52,967 bases of DNA from Bacteroidota bacterium (GTDB taxonomy: Bacteria > Bacteroidota > Bacteroidia > Chitinophagales > Chitinophagaceae). The position numbers and the translations under genes are program-made. The notes under the pieces were generated by a model. It ran no database searches, had not been told where the DNA came from, and worked only from the letters and a program-made list of their open reading frames with translations. The stretch is from positions 1-52,967 of the forward strand of contig JAPLEH010000020.1 in the NCBI GenBank assembly GCA_026391455.1, given 5' to 3'. This document shows positions 44,122-52,743 of the stretch, one piece after another (the first letter of the stretch is position 1; every line of letters begins with the position of its first letter).

Positions 44122-44246
44122 ATTATTATTTCATAGTGAAAAGATAACAGATAATACAAATACCGGCTTCATTTAATCCCATAATTTCACAGACTGCCAG
44201 CGCTCTACCGCCATTAACTTTTACTAATTAACTCTTAACTATTTTC

Positions 44247-44254
44247 TACATTTG
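44247..44254 (+). promoter_or_regulatory. -7 promoter box of mgtE
   Basis: TACATTTG, an exact TAnnTTTG match, ending four bases before the ATG at 44259, so the transcript should be leaderless. No M-box type magnesium riboswitch could fit between it and the gene. Confidence 0.6.
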
Positions 44255-44258
44255 AACC

Positions 44259-45650
44259 ATGTCTTTAACATTAGAAACGCCATCTATTTCCGAACAGTTT
44301 GAATCCATTATAAAAACGGAAGACAAACTGAAAATCAGGGATTTTCTCGACAATCAGAATATAAGCGATGTGGCAGATCTTATTTATGAGTTTGCCGATT
44401 ATGAAAGCCAGATCATTGCCAATATGTCTGTACACCGGGCCGCCAGCGTTTTTAAAATACTTGATCTTACTAATCAGAAATCAATCATCCGGGAGCTTCC
44501 TCCCGATACCACGGCCTCCCTGCTCAATGAACTTCCGGCAGATGACCGTACCGACTTCCTGGAAGAATTGCCCAGCAGCGTGGTGCGTGAACTGATCAAA
44601 TTACTCGATCCGGAAGAACGGAAGATCACCCTCTCCTTGCTCGGCTACCCCGAAAACAGTATTGGCCGTCTGATGACTCCCGATTATGTGTATGTATACC
44701 CCTGGAATACCATCGAAGAAGTATTTGCCACCATCCGCAAATACGGCAAAGACAGTGAAACGATCAATGTAATCTACGTAATCAATGAAAAAGGAGAATT
44801 GCTCGATGATATCCGGATTCGTGACTTCATCCTCAACCCGCCGGATAAAAAAGTATCCGACCTCATGGATGAACGCTTTATCTCCCTGCATGCGGAAGAT
44901 GACCAGGAAACTGCCAGCGAAGTGTTTAAAATGAACAACCGGGTGGCCCTGCCCGTTGTGAGTAAAAGTAATAAACTGCTGGGCATCGTTACCATTGATG
45001 ATATTCTCTGGGTGGCTGCGGAAGAATTCAGTGAAGACATGCAAAAGTTCGGAGGTACTGCGGCATTGAATGAACCCTATCTGGAAATACCGATTTTTAA
45101 ATTATTCAAAAAAAGGGTCGTTTGGCTGGTGGTATTATTTCTTGGCGAACTCCTAACGGCTTCGGTCATGCGCTATTTCGAAGATGAGATCGCCCGCGCC
45201 GTTGTACTCGCCATGTTCATCCCATTGATTATATCCAGCGGGGGCAATAGCGGCTCCCAGGCTTCCACGCTTATTATTCAGGCCATGGCAGTGGGAGAAC
45301 TCACCATCAAAGACTGGTGGCGCGTAATGAAACGGGAACTAATATCCGGGCTGCTTCTCGGCCTGGTACTTGGTATCATCGGCTTCTTGCGGATATGGAT
45401 CTGGCATTCCTTCGACCCGCACATTTATGGTGATCACTGGATGCTGATCGGTATTGCTGTGGGCATCGCTCTCGTGGGTGTGGTGTTGTGGGGAAGCCTC
45501 TCGGGCAGTATGCTGCCGCTGGTATTGAAAAAATTAGGGGCTGACCCTGCCGTTAGTTCTGCTCCATTTGTTGCTACCCTGGTGGATGTAACGGGTCTCG
45601 TGATCTATTTCTCCGTCGCCTATTCAGTGCTCAGTGGCACCCTCCTCTGA
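44259..45650 (+). CDS. mgtE: Magnesium transporter MgtE
   Basis: 463 residues. N-terminal cytoplasmic MgtE_N superhelix (about 30-140, DTTASLLNELPADDRTDFLEELP), then two CBS domains (about 145-270, DDIRIRDFILNPPDKKVSDLMDERF). The C-terminal channel domain has five membrane helices and the conserved IISSGGNSGSQASTLIIQAMAVGEL loop, and SGSMLPLVLKKLGADPAVSSAPF. In the family the cytoplasmic part senses magnesium and closes the pore when it is plentiful. Next gene glmS has its own promoter. Confidence 0.95.
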   Translation: MSLTLETPSISEQFESIIKTEDKLKIRDFLDNQNISDVADLIYEFADYESQIIANMSVHRAASVFKILDLTNQKSIIRELPPDTTASLLNELPADDRTDFLEELPSSVVRELIKLLDPEERKITLSLLGYPENSIGRLMTPDYVYVYPWNTIEEVFATIRKYGKDSETINVIYVINEKGELLDDIRIRDFILNPPDKKVSDLMDERFISLHAEDDQETASEVFKMNNRVALPVVSKSNKLLGIVTIDDILWVAAEEFSEDMQKFGGTAALNEPYLEIPIFKLFKKRVVWLVVLFLGELLTASVMRYFEDEIARAVVLAMFIPLIISSGGNSGSQASTLIIQAMAVGELTIKDWWRVMKRELISGLLLGLVLGIIGFLRIWIWHSFDPHIYGDHWMLIGIAVGIALVGVVLWGSLSGSMLPLVLKKLGADPAVSSAPFVATLVDVTGLVIYFSVAYSVLSGTLL

Positions 45651-45699
45651 TGTATAAATGCAAGTTTATTCCAATTGTTGCGGGTTTATGCGGCTTCAC

Positions 45700-45728
45700 T
45701 TGTTTGGAATGGAAAATCTATACCTTTG
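45700..45728 (+). promoter_or_regulatory. Promoter of glmS
   Basis: TTG (45700-45702), 18 bases, TACCTTTG (45721-45728). The leader to the ATG at 45772 is about 35-40 nt, too short for a glmS ribozyme, and no such fold was seen. Confidence 0.65.
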
Positions 45729-45771
45729 CCGGAATCTGTTATCCATCGTATAACCACTAAATCAATAATCT

Positions 45772-47610
45772 ATGTGCGGAATTGTAGGATACACCGGGCC
45801 AAGGCAGGCCTATCCTATCATTATTAAAGGGCTGAAAAGACTGGAATACCGCGGGTACGATAGTACCGGCGTGGCTTTACATAATGGTTCGGGACTGAAA
45901 GTATTTAAGAAAAAAGGGAAAGTAGCAGAATTGGAAGAAGCAATCGTTGGCAAGGACCTGAATGCCAATGTAGGGATCGGGCACACCCGTTGGGCCACCC
46001 ATGGCGAACCAAGCGACCGTAATGCACACCCCCATCAATCAGCCAGTGGCAAACTGGCCATGATCCACAACGGTATCATTGAAAATTATAACCAGCTCAA
46101 ACAGGAACTCACCAATAAAGGATACAGTTTCACCAGCGACACCGACACTGAAGTGCTCCTAAATTTTATTGAAGAGATCAAAAAGAATAATAATTGTTCG
46201 TTGGAAGAAGCTGTACGCGTAGCACTGAAGAGAGTAACCGGGGCTTACGTGATCCTCTTACTGGATGCCGACAACCCCGACACCATTATTGCAGCCCGTA
46301 AAGGAAGCCCACTCGTGATCGGGGTAGGAAAAGGCGAACATTTTCTTGGCTCCGATGCATCCCCTATGCTTGAATACACGAAAGAAGTAGTGTATGTGAA
46401 TGACTATGAGCTGGCCATCGTAAGGCCCGATGAACTCATTCTCAAAAACCTGGGCAATGAAAAGCTGACGCCTTATGTGCAGAAACTGGATATCGAACTG
46501 GCTGCCATTGAAAAGGGCGGGTACGACCATTTCATGCTGAAAGAGATCTTTGAACAACCCCGTACCATTCACGATTGCCTTCGCGGAAGACTGGATGCCA
46601 CAGCCGGCACCATTACCATGAGTGGTATACAGCAATATGCCGAGCAGATCGTGCAAACCAACCGTATTGTCATGATCGCTTGTGGTACCAGTTGGCATGC
46701 AGGACTGGTGGCAGAATATATTTTCGAAGAGCTCACCCGTATCAATGTGGAAGTGGAATATGCTTCTGAATTCCGATACCGCAATCCGGTTATCAATAAA
46801 GGAGATGTGATCATTGCTATTTCACAGAGTGGTGAAACCGCCGATACGCTCGTGGCCATTGAAAAAGCAAAGGAGAATGGCGCTATCATTCTGGGAGTGG
46901 TCAATGTGGTGGGGTCTTCTATTGCACGGGTAAGTCATGGAGGTGCATATACACATGCCGGACCGGAGATCGGCGTTGCGAGTACCAAGGCCTTCACCGC
47001 ACAACTGGCAGTACTTACCATGATCGCATTGAAGATCGGCTATATAAAAGGCACCATTGAACAAACCCGCTATAATAATCTCCTGAAAGAATTGGAAGAA
47101 ATACCGGAGAAAGTGGCCTGGACATTACAGCACAGTGAACATATCAAAGCACTGGCGGAAAAATATAAAGATGCCCGGGATTTCCTTTACCTCGGTCGCG
47201 GCTATAATTTCCCCGTCGCACTGGAAGGCGCACTTAAATTAAAAGAGATTTCTTACATCCATGCTGAAGGGTATCCGGCGGCTGAAATGAAACATGGACC
47301 TATCGCGTTGGTGGACGACCAGTTACCAGTGGTGTTCGTGGCCACTAAAGATACTTACCATGAAAAGGTGGTGAGCAATATGCAGGAAATAAAAGCCCGT
47401 AAAGGGCGGGTGATCGCTGTGATCACCGAAGGCGATGAACATTCTGCATCCTTATGTGAAGATGTGATGATCGTTCCCGAAGCCGATGAGATACTCGCAC
47501 CTATGCTCAGTGTAATTCCGCTGCAATTGCTGGCGTATTATATTGGTGTGGCAAAAGGATTGGATGTGGACAAACCCCGCAATCTGGCAAAGAGTGTAAC
47601 GGTGGAATAA
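45772..47610 (+). CDS. glmS: Glutamine-fructose-6-phosphate aminotransferase (isomerizing)
   Basis: 612 residues. Makes glucosamine-6-phosphate for peptidoglycan and LPS. The N-terminal class II glutaminase has the nucleophile Cys2 in MCGIVGYTG, RWATHGEPSDRNAHPH and GIIENYNQLK. Two SIS sugar-binding domains follow: ACGTSWHAGLVAEY with ISQSGETADTL, then FLYLGRGYNFPVALEGALKLKE and HAEGYPAAEMKHGPIALV. It ends in the conserved NLAKSVTVE. DUF4954 follows 100 bases downstream on the same strand. Confidence 0.97.
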   Translation: MCGIVGYTGPRQAYPIIIKGLKRLEYRGYDSTGVALHNGSGLKVFKKKGKVAELEEAIVGKDLNANVGIGHTRWATHGEPSDRNAHPHQSASGKLAMIHNGIIENYNQLKQELTNKGYSFTSDTDTEVLLNFIEEIKKNNNCSLEEAVRVALKRVTGAYVILLLDADNPDTIIAARKGSPLVIGVGKGEHFLGSDASPMLEYTKEVVYVNDYELAIVRPDELILKNLGNEKLTPYVQKLDIELAAIEKGGYDHFMLKEIFEQPRTIHDCLRGRLDATAGTITMSGIQQYAEQIVQTNRIVMIACGTSWHAGLVAEYIFEELTRINVEVEYASEFRYRNPVINKGDVIIAISQSGETADTLVAIEKAKENGAIILGVVNVVGSSIARVSHGGAYTHAGPEIGVASTKAFTAQLAVLTMIALKIGYIKGTIEQTRYNNLLKELEEIPEKVAWTLQHSEHIKALAEKYKDARDFLYLGRGYNFPVALEGALKLKEISYIHAEGYPAAEMKHGPIALVDDQLPVVFVATKDTYHEKVVSNMQEIKARKGRVIAVITEGDEHSASLCEDVMIVPEADEILAPMLSVIPLQLLAYYIGVAKGLDVDKPRNLAKSVTVE

Positions 47611-47710
47611 ACCAGTCGGGTCACCAACCGCTGCTGTGCAACAATGCCTGTACAACGCCACAACGCTATTTGCGGGCAGCAATAAATAAACAGATACCGC
47701 AACCAATACC

Positions 47711-49909
47711 ATGAACCGTATAACAAAACAATCCGTTTCATCACTGGGATATGGATTTATTGCCCGTGAATATATTCCCAAAGGGAAAAACGAATACCAT
47801 CTTCGTAATCTCCAGCATCGCACCAGTCATAAATACCGCAAACTGACCACCGCAGAGATCAATGTGCTGGAAAAAAACGACAACAGCTCCGATGATTGGA
47901 ATAAAGTATTGGTAGCCCAGGCATTTGATCCGCGCCTGGTGAAACGGTGCAGTTTCTTCGGATTGATCCGTATTGGCAAACTGGAACCCTGGTTTCATGA
48001 GTTCAATAATCTCCGTATGCCGGTAGGTTTGTACAACAGCACCATTATCAGTTGCGATATCGGAGACAATGTAGTGATCGACAATGTGAATTTCATGAGT
48101 CATTATATCATTGGCAATGATGTAATGCTTGTCAATATCAACGAACTTGCGGCCACAGACCATTCCAAATTCGGCAATGGTGTATTGAAGGATGGCGAAT
48201 CCGAATCAGTACGGGTATGGATGGAAATATGCAACGAAAATGGCGGCAGAAGCATACTCCCTTTCAATGGCATGGAAGCCGGAGATGCCTGGCTCTGGTC
48301 CAAATACCGGGATGATGAAAAACTCCTGCGCAAATTCAGGGAATTCACCGATAAAAAATTTGATACCCAACGCGGTTATTATGGCAAAATCGGTGATCGT
48401 ACCGTGATAAAAAACTGCAGCATCATCAAAGACGTATGGATTGGCAGCGATGCCTACCTGAAAGGAGCCAATAAGATTAAGAACGTTACAATCAACTCTT
48501 CCCCCGAAGCAAAATCGCAGATTGGGGAAGGGTGCGAACTGGTAAACGGAATCATCGGATTTGGTTGCCGGTTGTTCTATGGTGTAAAAGCCGTGCGGTT
48601 CATGATGGGCAGTAACTCGCAACTGAAATACGGTGCCAGGCTGATCAATTCCTACCTGGGCGATAACTCCACGATCTCCTGCTGCGAAGTGCTCAACTCG
48701 CTCATATTTCCCGCACACGAACAACACCATAATAATTCCTTTCTGTGTGCCGCTACGGTACTCGGGCAAAGTAATATGGCAGCCGGTGCCACCATCGGGT
48801 CTAATCATAATTCACGGGGTGCAGATGGCGAGATCATTGCCGGGAGAGGGTTCTGGCCCGGGTTATGCGTAAGCCTCAAACACAATTCACGCTTCGCTTC
48901 GTTTACGATCATTGCCAAAGGGGATTTCCCTGCCGAACTCAATATCCCGATTCCCTTTTCATTGGTGAGTAATGATGTAACGCAAAATAAACTGGTGGTA
49001 ATGCCAGCCTATTGGTTTTTATACAATATGTACGCATTGGCGCGAAATGCCGGCAAATACCAAAGCCGGGATAAACGTCTTGATAAATCCTTATATATTG
49101 AATACGATTACCTGGCTCCTGATAGTATCAATGAAATGCTCGACGCAATGCAACTGATGCAGGAAGCAGTGGGGAAAGCCTGGGTCTTGAAAAATAAATT
49201 ACCAAACACCATCAACCTCACTAAAGCAGGTAAGGCATTGCTGGAAAATAATCCCGGAGAAATAAGCCAGCTCGAAGTATTGGTGGAAGGATTTGAAAAC
49301 AGCAACCGGAAAACGCAATTGATTAAGGTGGCGGAAGCCTGGTCAGCATTCCGTGATATGATCATCTATCATGCGGTAACTTTACTGCTGGAAAAAGCAG
49401 AAAAAGAAAAAATACAATCCTGGCAGCAATTACAAAAAGCATTGCCAGCGTCTCCCGAACGGAAGCAATGGAAAAATATCGGGGGCCTGCTCATTACTGA
49501 GGATTCCATTCGCTCCCTCATCAGGTCTGTACACAATGGCAAGACCGATGGATGGGATGCCGTACATGATTTCTATAAAAAGCAAAGTGACAAATACCCG
49601 GCAGCTAAATTTCATCATGCCTGGGCTGCCCTGCTGGAAGTCTTGCACCTGGTACCTTCCCGCTTCACCAAAAAGATACTGATTCAGTTATTATTACAGG
49701 CTGCCGAAACCAATGATCGCATTACAAAGGGTATTTATGAGGCAAGGGCCAAAGATTATAAAAACCCCTTCCGCCAGATGGTATACGATACACAGGAAGA
49801 GATGGAAAAAGTAATCGGCAAACTCGAAGACAACAGCTTCATCAGCGACCAAAAGGCCGCCTCCCGGGAATTCAGGGAAAAAACAGAAGCCCTTTTAACC
49901 GTACTCTGA
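47711..49909 (+). CDS. DUF4954 family protein (left-handed beta-helix)
   Basis: 732 residues. Residues about 70-420 carry hexapeptide-like repeats of a left-handed beta-helix (ISCDIGDNVVIDNVNFMSHYIIGNDV, IKNCSIIKDVWIGSDAYLKGA, STISCCEVLNSLIFPAHEQHHNNSF), the fold of acyl- and nucleotidyl-transferases. A conserved AGATIGSNHNSRGADGEIIAGRGFWPG follows. The last 300 residues are alpha-helical. It is typical of Bacteroidota; its reaction is not established to my knowledge. Being downstream of glmS, a link to amino-sugar metabolism is possible, but only by position. Confidence 0.88.
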   Translation: MNRITKQSVSSLGYGFIAREYIPKGKNEYHLRNLQHRTSHKYRKLTTAEINVLEKNDNSSDDWNKVLVAQAFDPRLVKRCSFFGLIRIGKLEPWFHEFNNLRMPVGLYNSTIISCDIGDNVVIDNVNFMSHYIIGNDVMLVNINELAATDHSKFGNGVLKDGESESVRVWMEICNENGGRSILPFNGMEAGDAWLWSKYRDDEKLLRKFREFTDKKFDTQRGYYGKIGDRTVIKNCSIIKDVWIGSDAYLKGANKIKNVTINSSPEAKSQIGEGCELVNGIIGFGCRLFYGVKAVRFMMGSNSQLKYGARLINSYLGDNSTISCCEVLNSLIFPAHEQHHNNSFLCAATVLGQSNMAAGATIGSNHNSRGADGEIIAGRGFWPGLCVSLKHNSRFASFTIIAKGDFPAELNIPIPFSLVSNDVTQNKLVVMPAYWFLYNMYALARNAGKYQSRDKRLDKSLYIEYDYLAPDSINEMLDAMQLMQEAVGKAWVLKNKLPNTINLTKAGKALLENNPGEISQLEVLVEGFENSNRKTQLIKVAEAWSAFRDMIIYHAVTLLLEKAEKEKIQSWQQLQKALPASPERKQWKNIGGLLITEDSIRSLIRSVHNGKTDGWDAVHDFYKKQSDKYPAAKFHHAWAALLEVLHLVPSRFTKKILIQLLLQAAETNDRITKGIYEARAKDYKNPFRQMVYDTQEEMEKVIGKLEDNSFISDQKAASREFREKTEALLTVL

Positions 49910-49942
49910 TTGACTTACTCAAATCAGCGTTGAGATAAAAAA

Positions 49943-49963
49943 ATCCCCGCTTATTGCGGGGAT
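49943..49963 (-). terminator. Rho-independent terminator of the small lipoprotein gene
   Basis: Arms atccccgc (49943-49950) and gcggggat (49956-49963). On the minus strand the stem is followed by a T run. It lies about 30 bases after the stop of the lipoprotein gene. Confidence 0.85.
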
Positions 49964-49994
49964 CGTTGCATACTATATTTGCCAGAGAAGGTGA

Positions 49995-50249
49995 TTACAT
50001 TTTAGGCTTTGCCTCTTCAACTTTCTTCGTAGCAGAATCAGCCATATTTTCAATAGCTCCTTTTGCAGAATCTGCCAGGTTGTTCAGTGATTTCGATGCT
50101 GAGTCCATCATTTTATTCATTTCTGCACTGGCAGAATCCATCATTCTGTCAATGGCCGCAGAATCAGACAGTGCGTCCTTCTTTTCACCACTATTATTAC
50201 AGGCTGCAAAAAGGGCGGCCAAAACCAAGATTCCAATAACTTTCTTCAT
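49995..50249 (-). CDS. Small Ala/Ser/Asp-rich helical lipoprotein
   Basis: 84 residues. Signal peptide and lipobox MKKVIGILVLAALFAAC, mature from Cys17. After SGEKKDALSDSAA comes an amphipathic helix with recurring 10-11 residue units (RMMDSASAEMN, KMMDSASKSLN, NLADSAKGAIE, NMADSATKKVE) and a KPKM end. This is the heptad/undecad style of membrane-associated or coiled-coil helices. It resembles the lipoprotein at 21618-21812 in its start and end. Function unknown; perhaps a structural outer-membrane lipoprotein in the manner of Lpp, but this is only an analogy. Confidence 0.75.
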   Translation of the reverse strand: MKKVIGILVLAALFAACNNSGEKKDALSDSAAIDRMMDSASAEMNKMMDSASKSLNNLADSAKGAIENMADSATKKVEEAKPKM

Positions 50250-50358
50250 TGTTGTGTTATATATGGGTTAATCAATTACAAACTATCATTTTCAAAGGCT
50301 TCCGGTCCCGTTTGTATCTCCCTGCCAAATCACTCATCCGGCGATAAATCAGCTCGGG

Positions 50359-51672
50359 TTATTTTTTCCGGAAAAATATCCTGATGGGTATGCCCGACAG
50401 ATTGAAATGCTTGCGCAATTGATTCTCCAGATAATTCTTATACGGCAGTTTAATATCGTCGGGAAAATTACAGAAGAAGGCAAATGACGGCACCTGCGTA
50501 GGCAATTGGGTTACGAATTTTATCTTAATAGGATGACCACGTACCACTGGCGGGTGATAAGACTCCACGGCTTTGAGCATAACCTCATTGAGCTTGCTTG
50601 TCGGTATCCTTTGCTTGCGGTTCTCATATACATCCAATGCAATTTCCACCGCCTTAAAAATTCTTAATTTTTCTTTAGCCGAAACAAAAAGAATGGGTAC
50701 ATCACTAAAGGGCGCGAATCGTTTCTTCAGTTCGTTCTCATAATTTACAGCAGTATTGGTCTCTTTGCTCACGAGATCCCATTTATTTACCAGCACTACG
50801 ATACCTTTACCTTTTTTTACCGCCAGACTGAATATATTAAGGTCCTGTGCGGCAATCCCTTTTTCGGCATCCAGCATCAGCAAACATATATCAGCCTCGT
50901 CCATCGCTTTTATGGCGCGGATAACGGAATAGAACTCCAGGTCTTCATGCACTTTTGCTTTGCGACGTATACCGGCCGTATCGATGAGTATAAATTCTTT
51001 CTGAAACAAATTATAATGGGTATGTATGGTATCCCTTGTGGTACCAGCTATCTCACTCACGATCGTCCTTTCGGTACCGATCAATGCATTCAGCAAAGAG
51101 GACTTACCTGTATTTGGTTGGCCAATGATCGCAAATTTGGGCAACGCTTCCATCTCCTTAACTTCTTCAGAGGCATCATCGGTGATGAGAGCAGCCACGG
51201 CATCCAATAATTCGCCGGTGCCGCTGCCACTGGCAGAAGCGATAAAGAATACATGTTCAAAGCCCAGGCTGTAAAACTCAGATGCCTCCAGCAATCTTTC
51301 GTTTGTATCCACTTTATTCACTGTCAGAAAAACGGGCTTAGTGCTTTTACGAAGCATACGGGCCATGGAATCATCCAGGCTGGTAATACCGGTGATGGCA
51401 TCCACCATAAAAATGATCACATTGGCTTCTTCGATCGCTACGAGAACCTGCTTAGCGATCTCTTTCTCGAATATATCTTCACTGCCGTGTACAAAACCTC
51501 CGGTGTCTATCACATTGAATGTCTTCCCGTTCCAGTCGGCCACTCCGTACTGACGGTCGCGCGTAACACCGCTCATATCATCTACGATCGCTTTACGCTG
51601 CTCTAACAAACGGTTAAAGAGAGTACTTTTTCCCACATTGGGCCTTCCGGCTATAGCTATTGTAAATGACAT
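50359..51672 (-). CDS. der: Ribosome biogenesis GTPase Der (EngA)
   Basis: 437 residues with two tandem GTPase domains and a C-terminal KH-like domain, the unique layout of Der. G1 motifs are GRPNVGKST (about 8) and GQPNTGKSS (about 185); G3 is DTGG and DTAGI; G4 is NKVD and NKWD. The C-terminal part ends KHFNLSGIPIRIFFRKK. Der assists 50S subunit assembly. The era gene ends 54 bases upstream on the same strand, so two ribosome-assembly GTPases are probably co-transcribed. Confidence 0.97.
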   Translation of the reverse strand: MSFTIAIAGRPNVGKSTLFNRLLEQRKAIVDDMSGVTRDRQYGVADWNGKTFNVIDTGGFVHGSEDIFEKEIAKQVLVAIEEANVIIFMVDAITGITSLDDSMARMLRKSTKPVFLTVNKVDTNERLLEASEFYSLGFEHVFFIASASGSGTGELLDAVAALITDDASEEVKEMEALPKFAIIGQPNTGKSSLLNALIGTERTIVSEIAGTTRDTIHTHYNLFQKEFILIDTAGIRRKAKVHEDLEFYSVIRAIKAMDEADICLLMLDAEKGIAAQDLNIFSLAVKKGKGIVVLVNKWDLVSKETNTAVNYENELKKRFAPFSDVPILFVSAKEKLRIFKAVEIALDVYENRKQRIPTSKLNEVMLKAVESYHPPVVRGHPIKIKFVTQLPTQVPSFAFFCNFPDDIKLPYKNYLENQLRKHFNLSGIPIRIFFRKK

Positions 51673-51726
51673 ACTAATAATTTAAAAAAACGAAATCTGA
51701 ATTTACTGATCAAACTTTTTGTTTAC

Positions 51727-52593
51727 TTAGTAACCGTATTCCTTTAACTGCATGTCATTTTCCCGCCACTTCGGTTTTACTTTCACAAACAATTCAAGAA
51801 AAACTTTTTGCTGTATAAAGGCTTCAATGGCTTTCCGGGCCTCTGAACCTATCTTTTTCACCATACTTCCCTTCTCCCCGATGAGGATCACTTTTTGTGT
51901 CTCACGATGTACAATGATATCCGCCACGATCTTCACCAATGTTGTTTTTTCCTGGTACTCACGTATCAGTACTGCGGTATGATAGGGAATTTCATCTGAA
52001 GCGAATTTATACACCTGCTCCCGGATGAGTTCGCTCACAAAGAAACGGGTATTGAGATCGCTGATATCTTCTCCGTCGTAGAAGGGCTCTCCTTCGGGTA
52101 AATAGACCAGCACTGCATCGATCAGTTTCTTTTTATTGATCCCGGAAAGAGCAGATATCGGAATCACTTTTTTGCAATAAGGTCTTGCAGAAAAATAATC
52201 AATCCCTTCTTTTATTTTTTCCTGTGATACCAGGTCTGTTTTATTTAATACCACCAGCGCAGGTACTTTCAGGTGCAATGCGGAGAATATAGCATCACAT
52301 TCCTCCCAATTCTCTTTTACATCCACGATCAACAGGGCTACATCTGCATCTTCGAGGGCTCCTTTTACGGCCTGCATCATTTTCTCATGCAGTTTATATT
52401 TGGGTTCAATGATGCCGGGCGTATCGGAAAATATGACCTGGTAGTTTTTTTCCGTAATAATCCCTTTGATCCGATGCCGGGTGGTTTGCACTTTATGGGA
52501 TACAATGGCCAGCTTCTCATCCATCAGCGCATTAAGCAAAGTGCTTTTACCCGCATTGGGTCTGCCGAAAATATTTACAAAACCAGATTTCAT
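51727..52593 (-). CDS. era: GTPase Era
   Basis: 288 residues. GTPase domain: G1 GRPNAGKSTLLNAL (about 10), switch region VSHKVQTTRHRIKG, G3 DTPG and G4 NKTD. The C-terminal KH domain has the family motif, with ILIGEKGSMVKKIGSEARKAIE in its core. Era binds the 3' end of 16S rRNA and helps 30S assembly. The extended frame to 52617 adds eight residues before MKSGFVNIFGRPNAGKS, so ATG 52593 is chosen. Confidence 0.96.
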   Translation of the reverse strand: MKSGFVNIFGRPNAGKSTLLNALMDEKLAIVSHKVQTTRHRIKGIITEKNYQVIFSDTPGIIEPKYKLHEKMMQAVKGALEDADVALLIVDVKENWEECDAIFSALHLKVPALVVLNKTDLVSQEKIKEGIDYFSARPYCKKVIPISALSGINKKKLIDAVLVYLPEGEPFYDGEDISDLNTRFFVSELIREQVYKFASDEIPYHTAVLIREYQEKTTLVKIVADIIVHRETQKVILIGEKGSMVKKIGSEARKAIEAFIQQKVFLELFVKVKPKWRENDMQLKEYGY

Positions 52594-52693
52594 GATAATA
52601 GCCGGGAAGCTGCACACTTCGGCCAGGAAGAAAAGAGGAGGTAATCAATCCTGGCCAGTTGAGGGCAACTGTTCCGGAAAATGTTGTTTTTAG

Positions 52694-52737
52694 CCTTAAA
52701 GAAAATATACCGGATAAAAAATCGCCTTTCTTTAAGG
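52694..52737. repeat. 11-bp inverted repeat before the tandem-repeat array
   Basis: ccttaaagaaa (52694-52704) and tttctttaagg (52727-52737), a perfect match 22 bases apart. It immediately precedes the repeat array. It is not a typical terminator, since the stem is AT-rich and no T-run follows. Confidence 0.6.
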
Positions 52738-52743
52738 TATTTG

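Noticed and set aside
44160-44258. Magnesium riboswitch before mgtE
   Set aside because: The -7 box ends four bases before the ATG, leaving no room for an RNA leader.
45729-45771. glmS ribozyme
   Set aside because: The leader is only about 40 nt and shows no ribozyme core; the gene is from a phylum where it is not expected.
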